Positions 21,771 to 28,951 of a DNA stretch of 28,951 nucleotides are shown in pieces; the stretch's first letter is position 1; the number at the start of each line of letters is the position of its first letter. This DNA is from Methanobacteriota archaeon (GTDB lineage: Archaea > Thermoplasmatota > Poseidoniia > MGIII > CG-Epi1), in contig JAPOKN010000006.1 of assembly GCA_029977605.1 (NCBI GenBank), forward strand, positions 1-28,951. The letters run 5' to 3'. Under the pieces are notes generated by a model. It did no database searches, was not told where the DNA came from, and worked only from the letters and a program-made list of their open reading frames with translations. A program made the position numbers and the translations under genes.

Positions 21771-22769
21771 ATGGATATTTGCCTAAAGTGCGGGGCTGAG
21801 CCTCCACTTATTTCTCAAATTTGCCACAAATGTGTACGCGAAACAGTAGCTATTTCGCGTCTTCCAGATGTACTGAGAATGGTTGATTGTAAGTCATGTT
21901 ATTCTCTAAAAATACCTGGAACTTGGCTTGAATTTGATAATCTTGAATCTGCGGTAAGTCATTTTTTTGAAACATCAATTATTTGGCAAAAAGATTTGTC
22001 TCAGCAAAAAACTGATTTGTCATTGAAGCAATTAGATCCTGCTAAATTTAGAGTTAAAGCAAATACAAAAGCAAATTATGGAGGTCTCAGTCTGGAATCA
22101 GATTTAGAAGGAGTTGTAGAGATAAAATATCAAGTGTGTCAGACTTGTTCTCGTCATGCAGGAGGATACTATGAGGCCATATTACAAATTAGGACTAAAC
22201 AAAAATCAGTTTTGGACGCGGCAGTCGAAAAAGTTTTCAAAGATATAGATTCATCACCCTCAGAATTTTTTTCAACTGAGAATGGACCTGCGAAAGGAGG
22301 GTTTGATTTTCAATTATCCTCTACAGAACGAGCTCGCTCTTTAGCCAGAGAATTAATGATTCAATTTGGAGGGCATGTAAATGAAACTAATACCTTAGTT
22401 GGCCGTAAAGACGGTAGAGATCTTCTAAGACATACTTTTGGAGTACGATTGCCTAGTTTTCTGGTGGGAGATTATTTGCTAATACAAGAAAAAGTCTATA
22501 GAGTTACTAGGTTAGATCGTAGAAAAGCTAAATTAAGGCTCATGGAAGCTCCTTACACAAAAAAGATGGTAGAGATTGATACACTTAGAAATCCGAATAT
22601 TTTGGAGAAGCCTGCAGAAGTCCAGATAATAAGTTCTAGGAATGATCAATTTTTACTTCTTGATCCTTACACACATCAAACAGTTGAAGCAGTTTCTCCA
22701 TCTAATTGGGAAGGTGAAACAATTCAAGCCTTAAGATTTGGGAATGAAACTTTTTTTATTTGGAATTAG
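21771..22769 (+). CDS. nmd3: Ribosome export/maturation factor NMD3 homologue
   Basis: Archaeal homologue of eukaryotic NMD3, which binds the 60S/50S subunit during late assembly. Archaea have no nuclear export, so a role in large-subunit maturation is presumed. It has 332 aa, close to the family size. The N-terminal zinc-binding region has CxxC pairs at C4/C7, C18/C21, C40/C43 and C123/C126. It includes CKSCYSLKIPGTW and CQTCSRHAGGYYEAILQIR, which are diagnostic. The C-terminal part carries the eIF5A-like and SH3-like strands (LPSFLVGDYLLI, VYRVTRLDRRKAKL). It is divergent from acs and convergent with purF (4-bp overlap). It has its own promoter with a C-tract. Confidence 0.93.
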   Translation: MDICLKCGAEPPLISQICHKCVRETVAISRLPDVLRMVDCKSCYSLKIPGTWLEFDNLESAVSHFFETSIIWQKDLSQQKTDLSLKQLDPAKFRVKANTKANYGGLSLESDLEGVVEIKYQVCQTCSRHAGGYYEAILQIRTKQKSVLDAAVEKVFKDIDSSPSEFFSTENGPAKGGFDFQLSSTERARSLARELMIQFGGHVNETNTLVGRKDGRDLLRHTFGVRLPSFLVGDYLLIQEKVYRVTRLDRRKAKLRLMEAPYTKKMVEIDTLRNPNILEKPAEVQIISSRNDQFLLLDPYTHQTVEAVSPSNWEGETIQALRFGNETFFIWN

Positions 22770-24289
22770 CCTTGATTATGTATCCCAATAGGTTCTTCAT
22801 TAGAACTTGCATGGTTTTTTGAAGAATCACTTCTTATTTTTTCAATTTTCTCTAAATATTCAGATGAAACATTTTCAGTTACATAAAATCCATTAAAGCA
22901 TGAAGTGTCAAATTCTTGGGGTCCAGTAGCTTCAAACTTTACACTTTCTACCAAATCTTCTAAATCTTGATAAAATAATTTGTCCGCACCCATATTATCG
23001 GCGATTTCCTCGATTGTGTTTTTATTAGCTATGAATTCGCTTGATGCAGCCATATCAATTCCATAAACGTTCGGAAATCGTACGGGAGGTGCAGCTGATG
23101 CAAAGTAAACTTTCTTTGCTCCAGAGAGTCTTGCCATTTCAACTATTTTTCTTGATGTGTTTCCCCTAACTATTGAATCATCAACTAAGAGTACTTTTTT
23201 ACCTATAAACTCATGTTCGACAGTATTCAATTTCTTTCTGACTGAATCTCTTCTCAATGATTGGCCGGGCATGATAAATGTTCTGCCAATGTATCGATTT
23301 TTAACTAAACCTTCTCGGTAATCAATATCTAATTCTTTTGCTACTTGAATTGCAGAAATTCTTCCGCTATCTGGCACAGGTATTACGACATCAATATCGT
23401 GTTCGGGCCATTCTTTCAGAATTTTCTGAGCTAATTTTGTACCCATGTTAAGTCTAGCTTGGTGAACTGAAACTCCGTCAATAACTGAATCAGGTCTAGC
23501 AAAATATACATATTCAAAAATACATGGAGATAATTTAGTACTATCACTACATTGCTCCCTGTACATATTCCCATCATCATCAATGAACATAGCTTCTCCA
23601 GGTGCCAAATCATTTACAGTATCAAATCCTAGTGAGTTTAGTGCAACGCTTTCAGAGGAAATTCCCCAGGAATAATCATCACCAGTATTATTTTTTCCGT
23701 AAACTAAAGGTCTAATTCCATTTGGATCGCGAAATGCAAATAGCCCATATCCAGCAATCATTCCTACTACTGCATATCCACCAGAACATCTTTTATGTAA
23801 TCCAGTTACAGCTTTGAACAAATCATCAGGTTTTAGGTTAGGTGCTTCAGTCTCTTTTCGGTTATTTTCAAGTTCGTTTGCTAGAATATTTAGTAGAATT
23901 TCAGAATCAGAGTTAGTATTAATATGTCTTAAATTTTCTTTGTAAAGTTCTTTAGTTAATGCCTCAGCATTAGTCAAATTTCCGTTATGGGCAAGTGAAA
24001 TTCCATAGGGATGATTAACATAAAGTGGCTGAGCTTCCGCAGCAGAGGCCGTACCTGCGGTTGGATATCTTACGTGTGCAATTCCAGCCCTTCCTCTTAA
24101 ATTATGGATGTGCTCTTTTTGAAAAACATCATTAACTAATCCATTATCCTTTCTCAAATGTAATTTGTCTTCGTCAGATACAACAATACCTGCAGCGTCT
24201 TGGCCGCGATGCTGTAAAACTAATAGGCCATCGTACAACAAATTGCTAACTGGACCTTTATTAGCTAAAATTCCAAGAATACCGCACAT
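22766..24289 (-). CDS. purF: Amidophosphoribosyltransferase
   Basis: Catalyses the first step of de novo purine synthesis (PRPP plus glutamine to phosphoribosylamine). It has 507 aa. The N-terminal nucleophile is Cys2 in MCGILGIL, with no propeptide. The Ntn-glutaminase domain follows (HNGNLTNAE, NTNSDSE). The PRTase domain carries the PRPP loop VLLVDDSIVRGNTS. In Bacillus-type PurF four Cys bind a [4Fe-4S] cluster. Here two of these positions are not Cys (RFPNVYGID and FDTSCFNG), while SPCIFEY and the last Cys remain. A cluster is therefore unlikely, judging by remembered family motifs. purQ lies 7 kb away with no operon link. L37e is encoded just upstream on the same strand. Confidence 0.96.
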   Translation of the reverse strand: MCGILGILANKGPVSNLLYDGLLVLQHRGQDAAGIVVSDEDKLHLRKDNGLVNDVFQKEHIHNLRGRAGIAHVRYPTAGTASAAEAQPLYVNHPYGISLAHNGNLTNAEALTKELYKENLRHINTNSDSEILLNILANELENNRKETEAPNLKPDDLFKAVTGLHKRCSGGYAVVGMIAGYGLFAFRDPNGIRPLVYGKNNTGDDYSWGISSESVALNSLGFDTVNDLAPGEAMFIDDDGNMYREQCSDSTKLSPCIFEYVYFARPDSVIDGVSVHQARLNMGTKLAQKILKEWPEHDIDVVIPVPDSGRISAIQVAKELDIDYREGLVKNRYIGRTFIMPGQSLRRDSVRKKLNTVEHEFIGKKVLLVDDSIVRGNTSRKIVEMARLSGAKKVYFASAAPPVRFPNVYGIDMAASSEFIANKNTIEEIADNMGADKLFYQDLEDLVESVKFEATGPQEFDTSCFNGFYVTENVSSEYLEKIEKIRSDSSKNHASSNEEPIGIHNQG

Positions 24290-24314
24290 TTAGTTATCAG
24301 TTGAACATGTGAAA

Positions 24315-24320
24315 GGGGGG
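24315..24320 (-). promoter_or_regulatory. C-tract promoter element of purF
   Basis: Read on the minus strand it is CTAAAT followed by six C and TTTC. The A/T box is about 34 bp and the C-run about 26 bp upstream of the ATG at 24289, giving a predicted leader of about 10 nt. Same motif as before gltX, L7Ae, nmd3 and L37e. Confidence 0.4.
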
Positions 24321-24345
24321 ATTTAGTCTTTTCATTAAAAATTAA

Positions 24346-24510
24346 TTAGTGAGTTTTTGCCCAATTATATTTACGATTTTTAGCGCTTGCTCCAAATCCA
24401 CAATAAGCACATCTTTTTTTACGCATGTGATAAGCATGGCGACCACATTTTCTACATATTAAGTGGGTCTGTTTCTGGCGTTTACCCTGTGCAGCCGTTC
24501 CTTTACTCAT
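24346..24510 (-). CDS. rpl37e: Ribosomal protein L37e (eL37)
   Basis: Small zinc-binding 50S protein of 54 aa, close to the usual archaeal length. The sequence starts MSKGTAAQGKRQKQTHLICR. It has the zinc finger C19xxC22...C34xxC37 (CRKC and CAYC), then GFGASAKNRKYNWAKTH, the typical C-terminus. All four Cys are present, in contrast to L24e in this window. It sits between ugd and purF on the same strand. An 81-bp gap upstream holds its own TATA box (ATTTTATAA on the minus strand, 24576-24584), C-run and a GGTGA/TCACC hairpin at the start of the predicted 45-nt leader. Confidence 0.96.
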   Translation of the reverse strand: MSKGTAAQGKRQKQTHLICRKCGRHAYHMRKKRCAYCGFGASAKNRKYNWAKTH

Positions 24511-24552
24511 TTTTTACCATAATTTCCCGAAAGCAGTTCTCGGACCGTATCG

Positions 24553-24584
24553 GGGTGATGCTTCACCTGAAGGGGTTATAAAAT
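24553..24584 (-). promoter_or_regulatory. Promoter and leader hairpin of L37e
   Basis: Read on the minus strand: TATA-like ATTTTATAA (24576-24584), then CCCC (24572-24575) and TTC, then a 5-bp hairpin GGTGA-AGCA-TCACC (24553-24566). The predicted start point is near 24555, so the hairpin lies at the transcript start and might affect initiation or stability. Confidence 0.4.
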
Positions 24585-24591
24585 AATTTGT

Positions 24592-25896
24592 TTAGCCTAA
24601 TCCTATGGTTTTATAGTCAAAACCTGTTTTTTCAGCTTCTTTTGCGTTTAGAGCTCTTCTTCCATCGATTAAAACATTACCGTTCATTCGTTGCAGCAAA
24701 GATCGTAAATCCAAATTTTTGTAAAGGTTCCATTCTGTCATTATAATTACACAATCAGCTTTTTCAGTAGCCAATTCGTGTGTGGGCATCATTGATACGT
24801 CGATTATTTCTTTGAAATTAGGCATTCCTTCAGGGTCGTGAGCTGTGACTTCAGCTCCTTTTTCAATCAATTCTTTTATAACAATTTCACTTCGACTTTC
24901 TCTTACGTCGTCTGTATCCGGTTTGAAAGCAAGACCCAGGATTGCAATTTTCTTTCCTTTGATTATACCTAGCCTTTCTTCAGCCATTTTAACTATTATT
25001 TTTGGTTGTATATCATTAACTTCTAAAGTAGCTTTGAGCATAAGAGACTCTACGTTTGAGTTCTTTGCAGCTGCGGCCAGAGCTTTAACATCTTTTGGGA
25101 AACATGAACCTCCGAACCCGGCACCGGCTCTGAGGAATTCAGCTGAAATGCGACTATCTAATCCCATTCCTTCGGCGACTTCTTGAAAGTCAATTCCCCA
25201 TATGTTGGACATATTTGCAATTTCGTTTACAAAAGAAATCTTTGCAGCTAGGAAAGAATTTGAAGCGTATTTTATCAATTCAGCAGTTCTTGGAATACAC
25301 TCCAGTTTAGTGCATTTGTAAGGTTCGTACAGATGGTTTAAAGTTTTTTTAGCAATTTCGTCTGCATATCCAATTACAATTCTATCAGGATTTTGAGCAT
25401 CATTTATTGCACTTCCTTCTCTCAAAAATTCAGGATTCATTCCTATTCCTAAGTTTTCTCTTTTCCATCCACTTTTCTTTAATATATTCGGCATTACGAC
25501 ATCTTCCGTAGTCAATGGTACTACAGTTGATTTTACAACCACAGTATGCTCTCCACTCTTATCTCTGAGAGCTCTTCCTATTGTTGATGATGCAGATTTA
25601 ATGTAGCTTAAATCAATATTTCCATCTTTATCAGAAGGCGTACCAACACAAATAAATGTAATATCAGAATTTCTTACATGCTGCTCTATTTCAATAGATC
25701 CAATTAGATTCTTAGTCTTAATTCCCTTTTGTATAAGTTCTTCAAGTCCTGGTTCGAATATTGGAGACTTTCCGCTGTTCAGCATGTCTATTTTTTCTTC
25801 TAAAATGTCTAAACATACTACTTGATTTCCTAAATCAGCTAACGTAGCGCCTGTTACTAATCCTACATATCCAGTACCTATAACACTGACTTTCAC
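24592..25896 (-). CDS. ugd: UDP-glucose 6-dehydrogenase family protein
   Basis: NAD-dependent oxidation of a UDP-hexose to UDP-uronic acid, a precursor for acidic surface glycans and N-glycans. It has 434 aa. The Rossmann motif GTGYVGL is at residues 7-13 of VSVIGTGYVGLVTGATLADLG. FICVGTPSDKDGNIDLSY, the linker region SFLAAKISFVNEIAN and the catalytic Cys in GFGGSCFPKDVKAL (about residue 265) follow. The C-terminal domain carries ILGLAFKPDTDDVRESRS. This set indicates the UDP-glucose/GDP-mannose dehydrogenase family, UDP-glucose type. Product use by the glycosyltransferase 19 kb away is plausible but unproven. The ATG at 25896 is 25 bp from a TATA box shared with the divergent PUA gene. L37e follows on the same strand but has its own promoter. 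Confidence 0.95.
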   Translation of the reverse strand: MKVSVIGTGYVGLVTGATLADLGNQVVCLDILEEKIDMLNSGKSPIFEPGLEELIQKGIKTKNLIGSIEIEQHVRNSDITFICVGTPSDKDGNIDLSYIKSASSTIGRALRDKSGEHTVVVKSTVVPLTTEDVVMPNILKKSGWKRENLGIGMNPEFLREGSAINDAQNPDRIVIGYADEIAKKTLNHLYEPYKCTKLECIPRTAELIKYASNSFLAAKISFVNEIANMSNIWGIDFQEVAEGMGLDSRISAEFLRAGAGFGGSCFPKDVKALAAAAKNSNVESLMLKATLEVNDIQPKIIVKMAEERLGIIKGKKIAILGLAFKPDTDDVRESRSEIVIKELIEKGAEVTAHDPEGMPNFKEIIDVSMMPTHELATEKADCVIIMTEWNLYKNLDLRSLLQRMNGNVLIDGRRALNAKEAEKTGFDYKTIGLG

Positions 25897-25915
25897 AATT
25901 TTGCATGGGAAGACC

Positions 25916-25927
25916 TACATAAAATGC
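25916..25927. promoter_or_regulatory. Shared TATA box between ugd and the PUA-domain gene
   Basis: TACATAAAATGC, centre about 25921. The ugd ATG (25896) lies 25 bp to the left, and the GTG of the PUA gene (25943) about 22 bp to the right. The core CATAAAATG is nearly symmetric. It is the only good A/T box in the gap. Confidence 0.5.
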
Positions 25928-25942
25928 TCTCTATGGATACTA

Positions 25943-26443
25943 GTGGCATCAGAACTAATTGTAAAAAAGCGTAGGCCGATTAACAAGAAAGAAGCACGCT
26001 CTATCAAAGAAGGTATATTATCAACACATAATCTTGAGATGCCTATCTCAGCAGGCAAATTTGAAATTGGTAAAACAGATAATTTTGATGTATTAATTTC
26101 GAAAGGTAACATTATCGCACTTATTGATAATAATTTGGTGCATTTAGCAGTCAGAGGTTTGCTTATGAATTCAGTAGAAAATGGCTGGGTTCAGGTTGAT
26201 ATGGGTGCAGTTCCTTATGTTTGTAATGGGGCTAATACTATGTCGGCAGGGATTAATGATGTAAGCCCAGAAGTTACCAAAGGTCAGCACGTGTGGATAA
26301 GGGAGGAAAACCATCATAAACCATTAGCAATTGGTGTAGCGTTGATGGACGCAAAAGAGATGCTTATGTCTGAGAAAGGTAAGGCCATAAAGTCATTACA
26401 TTATATAGGCGATAAGATTTGGAATTACGGCATCAAAGATTAG
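25943..26443 (+). CDS. PUA-domain RNA-binding protein (DUF1947/MCT-1-like)
   Basis: Archaeal RNA-binding protein of the DUF1947-PUA (MCT-1-like) type, predicted to act in translation or tRNA/rRNA handling. With the GTG start at 25943 it has 166 aa. A basic N-terminal domain (VKKRRPINKKEARSIKEGI) is followed by a middle linker. The PUA domain covers roughly the last 80 residues, with WVQVDMGAVPYVCNGANTMSAG, then KGQHVWIREENHHKPLAIG and a closing GVALMDAKEM strand. An in-frame TTG at 25901 would add 14 residues (HGKTYIKCSLWILV). It is rejected because it begins only 5 bp from the ugd start and before the TATA box. The surface-protein gene starts 9 bp downstream, so the two could be co-transcribed. 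Confidence 0.85.
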   Translation: MASELIVKKRRPINKKEARSIKEGILSTHNLEMPISAGKFEIGKTDNFDVLISKGNIIALIDNNLVHLAVRGLLMNSVENGWVQVDMGAVPYVCNGANTMSAGINDVSPEVTKGQHVWIREENHHKPLAIGVALMDAKEMLMSEKGKAIKSLHYIGDKIWNYGIKD

Positions 26444-26451
26444 TGTAAAAA

Positions 26452-28951
26452 ATGAAGAAAATAGGATTGTTTCTGTCATTTGCATTTTTGCTATTATTAG
26501 CTAGTAGCGCTGAAGGAGAAACTTTCGGTTCAGTTCCTTTGTATATTTCTGGAGAGCCTGAAGGTACTTTGTCAATTGACTCTCCGTCGGGTTCGAATGT
26601 TGAATCCGTAGTGATAGCCTCTAATGAGCAAGATCAGCAGGGCGTTTTCAGGGAAATTGGTCGATGGAGTACAGGTTCGTTAGACATTGATTCGAATATT
26701 TCGGGCGATTGGTCTGGAAATGCTTGGGTTTCATCTAATAGGGATGCTACAGTTAACCTAAGGTATACTATTGTGCAGGATGGTAATAATTTAGATGCTT
26801 TTGAATTTTCAGAAGACGTTGCAGCTGGAGATACTATTGAAATTACAGGTTCTTCAGACTTTGATTTGACTAATCTTGATACTTCTCCGATTACTTTACT
26901 AGTGGAGGCAAGTTGGACTGCACAGGCAGGTACTCCGCCACCTACACCACCTGCTAATACTACAATTCTTATGGAATATGGTTCTTCATCCAGGAATACT
27001 GGAGTGGATTTATCCGTAAGCTATATTCAGATGAGAAATGGCGGTGAACCGTTTGTCAATGAAGGTCAATCTGAAGTAACAGTCTACGTTAAAGTTTATT
27101 CAGTCTTTGGTGTAGATGATATTTTATCTAATAGTAAAGATAGATACGAATTATCAATGGGTCCTAAAGATGAATCTCTTTGGGAGTCCTCAGTAGATTC
27201 AGTATCTGAAAAAAGCAATCACATTGAAGTTCAATTTTTATGGTCTTATGAAGGCAATAGTTTACCTGCAGGAGATAATGATTACGATGTCAATGTTAAA
27301 GTTACTGACTCTCTAAGTAGTAATAACTGGGTTAAAAATTCAATTTTAAGTATCTATATTACCCCTAAACCTGATGTTGAAATGGATGCAGTATCTAGTA
27401 TTTCAAAGAAAGTAGTATTAGGAAACAATGCGATATACACATTATCAGTTAGAAATACAGGTTCGGGAGATGATGATTTTATTGTAACAACAGAGTATGA
27501 CAATGATTGGGATATTTCAATAGACTTTACAGATTTCAATTTAGATGCAGGGGAAAGCAAGACTATCAAAGTCACCATTTCTCCTCAAGATTCAGTTTCA
27601 GATGGTCAAGAATTGTCAACAACAGTAACAGTTACTGCAGCTTCTGATTCATCGATAAAAGATTCAAAAACATTAACTACAACAGCTGAAGAGGCTGAGC
27701 CTGACTGGGATTTTACTATAGAAGTAGTTGAAACGGGTAATGATAATTTTGACGGAGATTCGTTTATAATCAAAGATAGAGAACCTTTAGAGCTAAAGGT
27801 CTTAGTGACTAATAGGGGAAATACTGAAAACAATTATAATATTGCAGGTTCATCACAAGATGAAGCTTTTGTTTATTCATTTACTCCAAGTTTTGTTTCT
27901 TCTTTAAATCCAGAACAAGAAGCTGAGATTACAGTTAAGTTAACTCCAAGAGATACTTATTTTGGAACAAGTACTTTAGTTGAGATTGAAGCTACATCTG
28001 CAGGAAATGGAAATAAAGAATCTACAACTATGTCTATAGAATTTAGTCAAAGTGGTTTGATTAATCTTAGAGATTCAAATCTTCAACTATCTTCTCCTAT
28101 AGGTAGTTCTTCTTCTCATACTTTCGATATTACTAATTTAGATATCAATGAGGCTAAGAGAATTTACTTTGAAGTGTCTGGCCTATCTGCTAATGATCAA
28201 TTAGCAAAAGATTGGATAACTTTCTTTGACAAAGATGGTAAGCAAATTTCTTATGGTTCATTCAAGACCTTGCTTCCTAGTCAACAGTCCGTTGAAATAA
28301 CAATGAGAACTTCTATTCCTGCAACATCAGATATAGAAATTTACAACCTTCAAGTTTGGATGATGAATGAAAATAGTCAGCGCATATCAGAATCTTATTC
28401 ATTCAAGGTTAAGACATTAGAGGCATCTGAAGATGAGTCTTCAAATACATTAGTTTTTGCAGGAGTTTTAATTTTTGGTCTTTTATCTGTAGGTTACATC
28501 TATCGCAATTACTCATATTATGACGAAGATTATGATGATGAACATGAGGACGATTATGATGACACTCAGTACCAAGAATTAGATGAGTTTGATAATACGC
28601 AGCAATCTTTTGCAACTGATTTAGAGCCTTCATCTCAAATTCAGGAACTTGAGGTTCAGGCACCAGTGAGTGTTGCAGAGCCAGTTCAGGTAGCGGAGAC
28701 TATTCCTGCAGCTCCAGTTCCAGAAGTTTCTCCTGAAGTTAAGACACGTAAAAAATGGTTTGGATTGTTTGGACCTCGGATTCCAGTCGATCCTCCTGTA
28801 ACTGATGCTACAGTTGCTCAACCAGTAGCAGCCGAACCCGTTGTTGCTCAACCAGTGGCAGCCGAACCCGTTGTTGCTCAACCAGTAGCAGCCGAACCCG
28901 TTGTTGCTCAACCAGTGGCAGCCGAACCCGTTGTTGCTCAACCAGTGGCAG
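26452..28951 (+). CDS. Large membrane-anchored surface protein with tandem-repeat tail (3' end missing)
   Basis: Open from the ATG at 26452 to the window end (833 codons, no stop). A signal peptide is clear: MKKIGLFLSFAFLLLLASSA. A long beta-rich ectodomain follows. It holds CARDB/NEW3-like modules, recognisable by SVRNTGSGDDDF...LDAGESKTIKVTI and VTNRGNTENNY...LNPEQEAEITVKL, typical of archaeal envelope proteins. One TM helix (about residues 667-685) ends in YIYRNYSYYDED. Beyond it lies an acidic Asp/Glu/Tyr-rich stretch, a KTRKKWFGLFGPR segment and Pro/Ala/Val-rich repeats (AEPVVAQPVA) from residue 788. With this topology the repeats lie in the cytosol. It may anchor or sense the cell surface. 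The function is unknown, and codon use looks like that of its neighbours. Confidence 0.85.
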   Translation, partial: MKKIGLFLSFAFLLLLASSAEGETFGSVPLYISGEPEGTLSIDSPSGSNVESVVIASNEQDQQGVFREIGRWSTGSLDIDSNISGDWSGNAWVSSNRDATVNLRYTIVQDGNNLDAFEFSEDVAAGDTIEITGSSDFDLTNLDTSPITLLVEASWTAQAGTPPPTPPANTTILMEYGSSSRNTGVDLSVSYIQMRNGGEPFVNEGQSEVTVYVKVYSVFGVDDILSNSKDRYELSMGPKDESLWESSVDSVSEKSNHIEVQFLWSYEGNSLPAGDNDYDVNVKVTDSLSSNNWVKNSILSIYITPKPDVEMDAVSSISKKVVLGNNAIYTLSVRNTGSGDDDFIVTTEYDNDWDISIDFTDFNLDAGESKTIKVTISPQDSVSDGQELSTTVTVTAASDSSIKDSKTLTTTAEEAEPDWDFTIEVVETGNDNFDGDSFIIKDREPLELKVLVTNRGNTENNYNIAGSSQDEAFVYSFTPSFVSSLNPEQEAEITVKLTPRDTYFGTSTLVEIEATSAGNGNKESTTMSIEFSQSGLINLRDSNLQLSSPIGSSSSHTFDITNLDINEAKRIYFEVSGLSANDQLAKDWITFFDKDGKQISYGSFKTLLPSQQSVEITMRTSIPATSDIEIYNLQVWMMNENSQRISESYSFKVKTLEASEDESSNTLVFAGVLIFGLLSVGYIYRNYSYYDEDYDDEHEDDYDDTQYQELDEFDNTQQSFATDLEPSSQIQELEVQAPVSVAEPVQVAETIPAAPVPEVSPEVKTRKKWFGLFGPRIPVDPPVTDATVAQPVAAEPVVAQPVAAEPVVAQPVAAEPVVAQPVAAEPVVAQPVA
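28813..28950 (+). repeat. 30-bp tandem repeat encoding AEPVVAQPVA
   Basis: One partial copy (28813-28830) and four full 30-bp copies up to the window end. Copies are identical except for a Val codon near the end of each unit (gta, gtg, gta, gtg, gtg). The first four therefore give a 60-bp higher-order pattern, which suggests duplication of a two-unit block. The array runs off the window, so the copy number is unknown. Confidence 0.9.

Noticed and set aside
24511..24591. Box C/D guide RNA (GTGATG with CTGA) upstream of L37e
   Set aside because: The C-like and D-like elements are only a few bases apart, leaving no guide sequence. The feature is better explained as a leader hairpin.
28630..28941. 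Minus-strand frame of repeated NNGFGC(H/Y)WLS units
   Set aside because: It is the mirror of the in-frame repeat of the plus-strand surface protein. The long plus-strand frame with signal peptide and TM helix explains the DNA.

Overview
This 29-kb, AT-rich window comes from an archaeon. The best fit is a planktonic marine euryarchaeon of the Marine Group II/III (Poseidoniales-like) type. Archaeal markers are a GlnRS-like archaeal GluRS, prefoldin alpha, FtsY, NMD3, the ribosomal proteins L7Ae, S28e, L24e and L37e, a geranylgeranyl-reductase-family flavoenzyme for ether lipids, and promoters with TATA boxes about 24 bp before leaderless starts. The lineage is inferred from gene content and style. 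There is no rRNA gene in the window to confirm it.

Layout. 1-645: partial zinc-ribbon membrane protein (-). 694-4635: UppP, a lipoprotein (-), GluRS and a DmeF-type Co/Ni exporter with a His-rich loop. 4632-8911: surface/glycan block with a glycosyltransferase and an HPr-kinase-like ATPase (-), and a divergent sulfotransferase, DHH phosphoesterase and NTF2-like protein (+). 8912-9696: a structured non-coding stretch and one orphan protein. 9697-10422: an SDR lacking the usual catalytic Tyr. 10431-10926: a tiny two-helix membrane protein (-) and a GC-rich, multi-helix candidate ncRNA. 10927-12625: prefoldin alpha, FtsY, DUF4286. 12622-14143: CutA and geranylgeranyl reductase (-). 14249-15472: L7Ae-S28e-L24e-Ndk operon. 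15540-18007: PurQ, inositol-phosphatase family enzyme, aldo/keto reductase. 18061-21696: a fumarase with an extra N-terminal domain that looks like a ribbon-helix-helix DNA-binding fold, preceded by two tandem palindromes, then convergent acetyl-CoA synthetase. 21771-24510: NMD3, PurF (-), L37e (-). 24592-28951: UDP-glucose dehydrogenase (-), a PUA-domain protein and a large surface protein cut by the window end.

The genes form a housekeeping island for translation, protein targeting, purine synthesis and central carbon metabolism. They are interleaved with cell-surface functions: lipid carrier recycling, UDP-sugar acid, sulfation, glycosyl transfer and surface proteins.

The strongest leads are: (1) the RHH-like/fumarase fusion under its own tandem palindromes, formally like the enzyme-repressor PutA; (2) an unassigned structured RNA beside prefoldin/ftsY; (3) four divergent gene pairs that each appear to share one central TATA box, with starts or predicted transcription starts 47-50 bp apart; (4) a C-tract just downstream of the TATA position at several translation and purine genes; (5) a candidate K-turn in the L7Ae leader. 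Everything here was read by eye. No database or folding program was run.
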